Positions 16,198 to 21,700 of a stretch of 21,700 nucleotides of DNA are shown here, in pieces. Position numbers and translations under genes: made by a program. The first letter of the stretch is position 1. Each line of letters opens with the position of its first letter. Source of the DNA: a virus; the IMG/VR virus record IMGVR_UViG_3300044630_006106, positions 1-21,700 of that record. The stretch is one strand, 5' to 3'. A model generated the notes under the pieces. That model worked only from the letters and a program-made list of their open reading frames with translations, was not told the origin of the DNA and ran no database searches.

Positions 16198-16646
16198 GCC
16201 CTGATATAAGTTGATGTTGATTTATTGTCGATATAAAATCCGACAACTTGCAATTGGTTATCTAAACCCATTTTTAATATTCTCGGTGTGATTTCGAGAG
16301 AGATCCCAAAAGATTGTAATTCCTTGACTAATTTGCCCATTTTAGTATCAAGTATTTTATAGTTCACCTTAAATTCTAAAATAGTTAAATCAGTATTAAT
16401 TTTAAAAGAAAGTTTATTTATATAAATAGCAGATGTGTTTAATGAAGTGAGTGTGTCTGAACCATCCGAGAAATCACAATAAATTCCTGGATTTATATCT
16501 TCGATTTCAAAAAGACATTTTTCTCCTAATAAGGTGTTGATTTTAATATCACGAATACAAGAGTTGTAGTCTTTATATTTTTCTAATAATGATTTGAAAT
16601 TTTTAATATTATTAATTTCTGAATGTAAATCTATCTTCAATTCCAT
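16194..16646 (-). CDS. Unrecognised 150-aa protein in minus-strand island
   Basis: I do not recognise this protein. It is mixed alpha/beta with no signal or membrane segment: an N-terminal helix (MELKIDLHSEINNIKNFK), a beta-rich middle, and a C-terminal part S-F-G-I-S-L-E-I-T-P-R-I-L-K-M-G-L with a final G-F-Y-I-D-N strand. ATG 16644-16646 lies two bases after the stop of the zinc-ribbon gene on the same strand, so the two form an operon read from the element at 17025-17030. The stop overlaps that of the portal gene. Its position between portal and protease, against the direction of the head genes, suggests an inserted island, but the protein itself shows no nuclease motif. Confidence 0.65.
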   Translation of the reverse strand: MELKIDLHSEINNIKNFKSLLEKYKDYNSCIRDIKINTLLGEKCLFEIEDINPGIYCDFSDGSDTLTSLNTSAIYINKLSFKINTDLTILEFKVNYKILDTKMGKLVKELQSFGISLEITPRILKMGLDNQLQVVGFYIDNKSTSTYIRA

Positions 16647-16648
16647 AT

Positions 16649-17002
16649 CTATTTTTTTCTTTCTGAGATGGTTTGTTTCATTTTTTGATAGATTTTTTTA
16701 TTTTGAATTGGATATTCAACTCCATGGTTTTCTTTTAGAGTTTCTTTTCTTTTTGATTCCGAACATTTTCTACAATAGTAGAATCCCCACTTGTTATCAT
16801 ATTTAACGTAATTTTTGAAAATTACTTCTTTTTCTACACCACAGGTATCACACTTACAAAGTATTTTATGATGTGAGCCTTTTGATAATAATTCAACTGG
16901 GATATTTATTTCATCACCAATAGAAAACTCATATCCAAGATCATCAAAGTATTGATAATTGGATTCACTTACTCTTACTTTTATTTCTCTTGTGAGGATC
17001 AT
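16649..17002 (-). CDS. Zinc-ribbon protein related to phage homing endonucleases, probably truncated
   Basis: This 117-residue protein has a short N-terminal beta domain, then a zinc ribbon with C51-x2-C54 and C77-x2-C80 (also C49), then S-K-R-K-E-T-L-K-E-N-H-G-V-E-Y-P-I-Q-N-K-K-I. The K-E-T...G-V-x-x-P-x-Q motif resembles the repeated DNA-binding segments in phage homing endonucleases, where several copies usually precede a nuclease domain. Here there is one copy and the protein ends at I-S-E-R-K-K, so no nuclease domain is present. It may be a remnant, a DNA-binding regulator or a stand-alone specificity module. A TATATAC element lies 23 bases before its ATG on the minus strand. The next gene starts two bases after the stop. 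Confidence 0.7.
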   Translation of the reverse strand: MILTREIKVRVSESNYQYFDDLGYEFSIGDEINIPVELLSKGSHHKILCKCDTCGVEKEVIFKNYVKYDNKWGFYYCRKCSESKRKETLKENHGVEYPIQNKKIYQKMKQTISERKK

Positions 17003-17024
17003 AAAAAACCAACGAATTTTTAAG

Positions 17025-17030
17025 TATATA
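17025..17030 (-). promoter_or_regulatory. Candidate late promoter of the minus-strand island
   Basis: Read on the minus strand, GATATATACTTAAAAA lies 23 bases before the ATG at 17002. It has the same TATATAC-plus-A-run form as the sites at 13361 and 13729. Confidence 0.55.
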
Positions 17031-17104
17031 TCTTTACTTATTATGTCTCTGTCTTCATTCCTATAAAAAATCCACCTTTAATTTTTCTCGGTTTTTTTAG
17101 TTTC

Positions 17105-17111
17105 TATATAC
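17105..17111 (+). promoter_or_regulatory. Candidate late promoter of the protease-scaffold and capsid unit
   Basis: CTATATACTATCAAAAT lies 26 bases before ATG 17136 and follows a T7 run. It is the only element seen upstream of the capsid gene, which lacks one directly in front. Confidence 0.6.
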
Positions 17112-17135
17112 TATCAAAATAAAGACAACAATTTC

Positions 17136-19238
17136 ATGAAATCAGTACTAATTGTAGAAAACTCAACTAACTCATTATCACTTAATGAGAATAACAGTCA
17201 GAAGGATCAATTCATATTGGGTGGTATTTTCACTGAGTTCGATATTAAAAATAGGAACGAAAGAGTTTACACAGCCGATAGATTTATTCCTTGTTTAAAT
17301 GAATTAAACGAAAGGATTACAAATCTTGGTGTTGTTTATGGTGAATTCGACCATCCCGATGTTTTCGACACTTCTCTTTCAAGAGCATCTCACATTGTGA
17401 GAAGTGCTTCTTTTGTTAAAGAAAGTAACAGAATAGAAGGTGAAATTAGACTTCTCAACACATACTGGGGAAAAGAAGCTAAAGCTTTGGTCAACGATGG
17501 TTGTCCTATTTTCGTTTCTTCTCGTGCTGCTGGTGTTACAGAGGCTGATGGAACGGTTACATTGAAAAAATTATTCACATATGATATCGTAGCAGATCCT
17601 GGTTTTTCTTCTGCCAAAATGACTGTAAAGACTCTTAACGAATCTTTAGGTTATAAAAATCCGAAGTCAAACTTTAGAATTTACGAGATGTCTGATGAAT
17701 CAAAAATTAACGAACTATTTAACATGAACGCTAACGATTTCGTAACGAAAAAACAATTGACCGATTACTCAAAATACTTAGTAAATGAGTTGGCTTCTAC
17801 AAAGAAGACTGTAACATCGGCTCTTTCTAAAGGTAACTTAAATCCTAAGAAGTTAGAACAACTTCTTGAATATTATGAAGATTTAAATAAAAATAACTCA
17901 CAAATTGTTAAGTATCTTGATTACTTAGCAGAAAAAGTACAAGTTGTAGTTAATGAGAATACTTCTCTTAAATCTACTACTGAGAAACTTATCAAACACA
18001 ATGATTATTTAGCTGAAAATCTTGAAAAGGCTATCAATTATTCTGAGTATATCGCTGAGAATCTTGATAAAAACATCGAATACTCTGAGTATATCGCTGA
18101 AAATCTTGACAAGAACATTTCTTACGCTGAATATATCGCTGAAAATCTTGACAAATCAATTTCTTATGGTGAATACTTAGCTGAGAATCTTGACAAGAAC
18201 ATTGCTTACTCTGAATATTTAGCTGAGAATCTTGACAAGAACATTGCTTATGCTGAATATATCGCAGAAAACTTAGACAAATCTATCTCTTACGGAGAAT
18301 ATTTAGCAGAACACTTAGATAACTCTATTGCTTACTCTGAGTATCTTGCTGAACACGTAGAAGGTAATATTGCATACTCTGAATATATCGCTGAGAATCT
18401 TGATGATAACATCGCTTACTCTGAATATATCGCAGAAAACTTAGACAAATCTATTTCATACTCTGGACTTATCGCTGAAAGATTGAATAGTGGAAAACTA
18501 TTAGAGTCTTATGGTGAATCAGAAACTTTCCCTACTTTAAAAGCTGCAGGTTTTGAAGCTGTAGAAGAAGAGGAAGAAGAAGAAAAATCTTGGAATGATG
18601 AAATGGAAGCTCCAGCTCATGAAGAAACTCCTGAAGAAGAAGTTTGTGGTCCAATGGCTCACGAAGAAGATGAGGAAGAAACTCAAGAAGAAGAATCTTA
18701 TGAAGTTTCTGGAGAGTCTGATACTGAATTATCACAATCTATTGATAAATTGATCGAAGAAGCTAAAAAACGTAAAGCTACTGAAACATCCGATCTACAT
18801 TTTTTGAAGTTTTTAAACAAATCTCAGGTTGATAGTTTCTACAATCTTACAAACGAAGAACAAGAAACTGTTAAACTTTACATAAACGAAAAAAGTTTCT
18901 TCACTACATCTGATGTATTGAAGTTAATCTCTGAGGCCTTGAGTGCTAAAAACGAAACTCTTGAAGAAAGAGTAATCAGATTGATGCCTGAAAACATCAA
19001 GCCAATCTGGAACCAACTTAATGAGAGTGCTAGAAAATCTATCCTTTCACAGGCTAGACTTTACCCATCTGATGTTATGAAAACTGAATCTCAGTTAGAA
19101 CATTTCTGGATGACTAGAAATCTTAAAAAGAATGAATCTGTTACTAAGAAATTAGTTTCACATGAAGCGTTAATTCAGGAAGATAAATTATCTGACAAAG
19201 AATTAGGAGCTATTATGGAAAGATTCAAAAACCTTTAA
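17136..19238 (+). CDS. 21: Prohead protease (gp21-like) fused to repeat-rich scaffold (gp22-like)
   Basis: The 700-residue product has four parts. Residues 25-165 are a T4 gp21-type prohead protease: N-R-N-E-R-V-Y (39-45), G-E-F-D-H-P (69-74, catalytic His73), V-S-S-R-A-A-G (127-133, catalytic Ser128 or 129) and D-I-V-A-D-P-G-F (150-157). Residues 170-287 are helical. Residues 288-455 are about twelve tandem 14-residue repeats of the type Y-S-E-Y-I-A-E-N-L-D-K-N-I-x. Residues 465-530 are extremely acidic, and 535-700 form a helical C-terminal domain. T4 encodes protease (21) and scaffold (22) separately, upstream of 23; here the single gene lies directly before the capsid gene. Each repeat holds an (I/L)-A-E site like those gp21 cleaves. 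A TATATACT element lies 26 bases before the ATG. Confidence 0.9.
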   Translation: MKSVLIVENSTNSLSLNENNSQKDQFILGGIFTEFDIKNRNERVYTADRFIPCLNELNERITNLGVVYGEFDHPDVFDTSLSRASHIVRSASFVKESNRIEGEIRLLNTYWGKEAKALVNDGCPIFVSSRAAGVTEADGTVTLKKLFTYDIVADPGFSSAKMTVKTLNESLGYKNPKSNFRIYEMSDESKINELFNMNANDFVTKKQLTDYSKYLVNELASTKKTVTSALSKGNLNPKKLEQLLEYYEDLNKNNSQIVKYLDYLAEKVQVVVNENTSLKSTTEKLIKHNDYLAENLEKAINYSEYIAENLDKNIEYSEYIAENLDKNISYAEYIAENLDKSISYGEYLAENLDKNIAYSEYLAENLDKNIAYAEYIAENLDKSISYGEYLAEHLDNSIAYSEYLAEHVEGNIAYSEYIAENLDDNIAYSEYIAENLDKSISYSGLIAERLNSGKLLESYGESETFPTLKAAGFEAVEEEEEEEKSWNDEMEAPAHEETPEEEVCGPMAHEEDEEETQEEESYEVSGESDTELSQSIDKLIEEAKKRKATETSDLHFLKFLNKSQVDSFYNLTNEEQETVKLYINEKSFFTTSDVLKLISEALSAKNETLEERVIRLMPENIKPIWNQLNESARKSILSQARLYPSDVMKTESQLEHFWMTRNLKKNESVTKKLVSHEALIQEDKLSDKELGAIMERFKNL
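17997..18500 (+). repeat. Tandem 42-bp (14-residue) in-frame repeats, about 12 copies
   Basis: Units start at residues 288, 302, 316 and so on every 14 residues to 442. Ten are near-identical and the first and last are degenerate. Third-position codon choice varies (for example atcgctgaaaatcttgac against atcgcagaaaacttagac), so the protein is better conserved than the DNA. Units 3-5 and 6-8 share the same variant order, giving a higher-order period of three units (126 bp). A related isolated unit, Y-L-D-Y-L-A-E-K, occurs earlier at residues 260-267. Confidence 0.95.
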
Positions 19239-19280
19239 TCTCGGGCTAAAGAGATAAAAACTAAAAAAATTAAAAAAATT

Positions 19281-21014
19281 ATGTCACACATTAGAATAGA
19301 CAAACAAAAAGCGGTTAAGAAGTGGGCTCCAGTATTGGAGAACATGGGTGTTACTGGTGATAGAGTTGAATGGTTAGCAGAATATGCTGAGTTCCACTCA
19401 ATCAATGAGAACGCTTACGCTAACGCAACTACTGCTGGTATGGGTCAAGTTTTGGCTCCAACTCCAGGATCTTTTCCAGGTCTTTTAGGTGGTGGTGCTG
19501 GATTCGGTGGTTCATCTGTAACAGGTCAATCAACAATTGGATCAGGTGATCTTGGTCAAAACTTACTTCCAGTAGCTATGAAAATTGCAGCTCAAACAAT
19601 CGGTTTAGATTTAGTAGCTGTAAAACCTACTCCAGGTCCAAAAATCGACTTACTTTATATTGATTTTCAATATGATGATTTAACAAATGGTGGTACAACT
19701 GGTCGTCCACAAGTGTTCAAAATTACTGCATCATCGTTAACCGGTGCTTTTGCATTAGCTAAAGCTGGCTTAACGACTGCTGTATCTACTGGAAATGGTA
19801 CTTTAACAACTGGTGGTATTCAAGGAACAGAAGTATTTTTTAATATAGCTACAAGTGCTCTTCCTGTTAACGCAGAGCCAACTGGTTCAAAACAAGGAGT
19901 CTTAGAATTCTTAGGTTTCTCACGTATTGACGGAGCTCCTATGTTCAAAGCATACAGACAAGCAAATGCTCAAGCTCCATACGGTGGTCTTAATACATCC
20001 CCTTATCATTTTGAGCAGACATTGAACACATTTAACCCAACTGCATCAATGGTTGATCAAATTAATTATATCGGTACTGTTGGTGTTACTGCATCAGTAA
20101 CTATCGAATTGGTATCAGCTCTTGAAGATCACCTTCCGGGATTCTCAGCTAACTGGGCATCTAACGCATCTTCAGGTGATTATCCAATGAATCGTGAAAC
20201 TGATGACAACACTTATGCTGGTGTTATCGGTCCTAAAATTTCTTCTAAATCAATCGCTGTAGGTACTATTGAAGTATCAACTGCATTGAGAAGAACTGAA
20301 ATTGAAGATATTAAGGCTAATACAGGTATGGATATCGTTCAAAAAATGGAATCTATCCTTGTCAATGAATTATCTCAAACAATTTCTAAACAAATTGTTG
20401 CTAAAATCTTCGCTCTTGGAGAACAAAACAGACAAACCGCTCCACTTCAGGCTGGATTAGGTGTAACAACTGTTGGTACAACAGCTTCTACAATCTTTGA
20501 TTTGAATACTGCTTATGTTACAATAAATGGTGGTATCGGTGGTGAGACAACTCACGCTGTTCAAAGAAAACTTATCACTAAGTTGGCACATGCTTCTAAC
20601 TTCATTGCAACAGAAGGTCGTGTTGGTCCTGCTCAATTCGCAGTAACTAATGGAGGTCTTGCAGCATCTCTTATGGATATCGCTGGTTACACAGTTAACC
20701 CAGTTAAATCTAAAATAAACGGTGCTGGTCAATTATATCCAGTAGGTACAATCGGAGATATTCAAATCTACGTTGATCCTTATATGAGATATAACGATAA
20801 CAGAATCGTACTTGGTAGAAAGAACAACCCAGACCAACCAGGTCTTATCTTCGTACCTTACTTGATGGCTCAGTCTATCTCTGTAATTTCTGAAGCTACT
20901 TTCGCTCCAAGAATGTTACTACGTTCAAGATATGCTATCGCTGATGTTGGATTCTTCCCACAAAAGCAGTATATGACTATCGTTGTAACAGACGCAAACC
21001 AATACTTGAACTAA
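19281..21014 (+). CDS. 23: Major capsid protein, T4 gp23-like
   Basis: This 577-residue protein follows the gp23 pattern: the N-terminal K-A-V-K-K-W-A-P-V-L-E (gp23: LLNKWKPLLE), then I-G-P-K-I-S-S-K-S-I-A-V, T-E-I-E-D-I-K-A-N-T-G-M-D (gp23: AQDLRAVHGMD), a Gly/Thr-rich stretch, and near the C-terminus P-G-L-I-F-V-P-Y-L-M-A and L-L-R-S-R-Y-A-I (gp23: AGIYYAPYVAL and FKTRYGI). It forms the HK97-fold hexamers of the head. A likely propeptide ends at I-N-E (41-43), matching the (I/L)-x-E rule of T4 prohead proteases; L-A-E at 32-34 is an alternative. It lies 42 bases after the protease-scaffold gene with no TATATA element in between, and a strong terminator follows. Codon choice (gct, act, ggt, ctt) suits high expression. 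Confidence 0.95.
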   Translation: MSHIRIDKQKAVKKWAPVLENMGVTGDRVEWLAEYAEFHSINENAYANATTAGMGQVLAPTPGSFPGLLGGGAGFGGSSVTGQSTIGSGDLGQNLLPVAMKIAAQTIGLDLVAVKPTPGPKIDLLYIDFQYDDLTNGGTTGRPQVFKITASSLTGAFALAKAGLTTAVSTGNGTLTTGGIQGTEVFFNIATSALPVNAEPTGSKQGVLEFLGFSRIDGAPMFKAYRQANAQAPYGGLNTSPYHFEQTLNTFNPTASMVDQINYIGTVGVTASVTIELVSALEDHLPGFSANWASNASSGDYPMNRETDDNTYAGVIGPKISSKSIAVGTIEVSTALRRTEIEDIKANTGMDIVQKMESILVNELSQTISKQIVAKIFALGEQNRQTAPLQAGLGVTTVGTTASTIFDLNTAYVTINGGIGGETTHAVQRKLITKLAHASNFIATEGRVGPAQFAVTNGGLAASLMDIAGYTVNPVKSKINGAGQLYPVGTIGDIQIYVDPYMRYNDNRIVLGRKNNPDQPGLIFVPYLMAQSISVISEATFAPRMLLRSRYAIADVGFFPQKQYMTIVVTDANQYLN

Positions 21015-21031
21015 TAAGTTCTTTATTAAAG

Positions 21032-21060
21032 AAAAACCTCTCAAAATTGAGAGGTTTTTT
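21032..21060 (+). terminator. Rho-independent terminator after the major capsid gene
   Basis: The stem CCTCTCA / TGAGAGG (21037-21043 and 21048-21054) with an AAAT loop is followed by six T, then C and six more T. An A run precedes it, extending the stem by A-T pairs. Confidence 0.9.
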
Positions 21061-21102
21061 CTTTTTTATTAAAAATAGAAAAAAATGACTTTTTAGATAT
21101 AA

Positions 21103-21108
21103 TATATA
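21103..21108 (+). promoter_or_regulatory. Candidate late promoter of the 3'-terminal structural gene
   Basis: TAATATATAAAAG (core 21103-21108) lies 22 bases before ATG 21130. It comes after the capsid terminator and shares its upstream and downstream flanks with the leader at 7539-7604. Confidence 0.6.
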
Positions 21109-21129
21109 AAAGAAAATAAACAAAATAAT

Positions 21130-21700
21130 ATGTCAAGACCTTATTTATCAATTAATCCTACTTACAACTCTAGCACTGATGTTGTAACTTTAGATATTCT
21201 AGCTCTCAGAATGAGAGGAATTAATAGTTTAGAACTGACTGGACTATCTGCTTCACGAACCATAAATTTATCTAATGGTTACTTCAATGGTAGTACTACA
21301 TTCTCAGCTAATTTGGATGCTTCAACAGCATCTGGAACTTCAAGTACAACTTATGTTCCTGCTACTGCGACTTTAACTTTTGGTGGAAGTGCTTCTAACA
21401 CAACAAGTGTGAACTTTCAGATTAGAGGAGTTAACTTACTTGGCGCTGGTGGATATACATTCTCGTCAACACAGAGTACAGTGGCTTCTGCTATAAATCT
21501 GTTGGTTGGTGGTATGTCTTTTACAGGTAATGCTGTTGGATTTTCAGCAACTACTAGTGGTAATAGTATAGTATTTAGTTCACCGGTTAATACTGGTAAT
21601 TTCTTTAATGGATTCACGGCATCAGTTAGTAAACAAGTAGGACTTGGCACTTTTACATTTTCTCAAAGTGCTGCATTTGCAAGCGGTACAACAACTTACT
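21130..21700 (+). CDS. Ser/Thr/Gly-rich probable structural protein (3' partial)
   Basis: From ATG 21130 the frame stays open to the last base, giving 190 codons with no stop. The product begins MSRPYLSINPTYNSSTDVV and is rich in Ser, Thr, Gly, Asn and Phe with very few charged residues after the first 35, the composition of a beta-rich virion surface or tail protein. I do not recognise the family; a sheath, fibre or head-decoration protein would fit the location after the capsid gene. It has its own strong promoter-like leader (TAATATATAA at 21101-21109, ATG 22 bases after the TATATA core), which closely resembles the leader of the 426-aa gene at 7605, and it is insulated from the capsid gene by a terminator. 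Confidence 0.8.
   Translation, partial: MSRPYLSINPTYNSSTDVVTLDILALRMRGINSLELTGLSASRTINLSNGYFNGSTTFSANLDASTASGTSSTTYVPATATLTFGGSASNTTSVNFQIRGVNLLGAGGYTFSSTQSTVASAINLLVGGMSFTGNAVGFSATTSGNSIVFSSPVNTGNFFNGFTASVSKQVGLGTFTFSQSAAFASGTTTY

Noticed and set aside
15995-16204. Plus-strand open frame inside the portal tail
   Set aside because: It is a second-frame shadow of the Gly/Ala/Glu repeat; such simple repeats stay open in other frames.
17997-18500. Regular 42-bp repeats considered as a CRISPR-like array
   Set aside because: There are no unique spacers; the repeats are contiguous, in frame and protein-coding.
18532-18735. Minus-strand Leu-rich open frame opposite the acidic segment of the scaffold
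   Set aside because: It is the antisense of Glu codons, which read as Leu/Phe; no leader or promoter element.

Overview
This window looks like part of the genome of a T4-like contractile-tailed phage (myovirus) that probably infects a Bacteroidota host, most likely a flavobacterium. The T4 kinship rests on recognisable relatives of gp25 (baseplate), gp44 (clamp loader), gp55 (late sigma factor), gp4 (head completion), gp20 (portal), gp21 (prohead protease) and gp23 (major capsid), with a weaker match to gp15. The host guess is an inference: the DNA is strongly AT-rich and almost every gene starts behind an A-rich leader without a Shine-Dalgarno sequence, as is usual in Bacteroidota. No host gene, integrase or plasmid function is visible.

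Layout. 1-5388 (+): the 3' part of a very large baseplate protein containing a beta-propeller and carbohydrate-binding-like modules. 5385-6757 (-): gp25-like baseplate protein and gp44-like clamp-loader ATPase. 6785-8885 (+): a gp15-like tail completion protein and an unrecognised 426-aa protein closed by a strong terminator. 9011-9376 (+): gp55-like late sigma factor. 9520-12145 (+): a tightly overlapping accessory operon for GDP-L-fucose synthesis (gmd, fcl) plus a small conserved protein and a membrane protein. 12108-12644 (-): gp4-like head completion protein. 12661-16197 (+): two unrecognised proteins, an HNH endonuclease and the portal. 16194-17002 (-): a small island with a zinc-ribbon protein of homing-endonuclease type and an unknown. 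17136-21014 (+): prohead protease fused to a repeat-rich scaffold, then the major capsid protein and a terminator. 21130-21700 (+): the start of a Ser/Thr/Gly-rich, probably structural gene that runs off the window.

How it fits together. The sigma factor is expected to direct late transcription, and a TATATA-centred element, often TATATAC or TAATATATAA, recurs about 5-50 bases before most genes or operons on both strands. It is the best candidate for the late promoter. The head genes form a morphogenetic set: portal, scaffold with built-in protease, capsid and head completion.

The most striking feature is the protease-scaffold fusion (17136-19238). Its scaffold half carries about twelve copies of a 14-residue repeat. 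Each copy contains an (I/L)-A-E tripeptide, which matches the cleavage preference known for the T4 prohead protease, so the scaffold looks built to be cut up at regular intervals by its own fused protease. No intergenic stretch exceeds 300 bases, and I saw no tRNA, rRNA, CRISPR array or insertion sequence.
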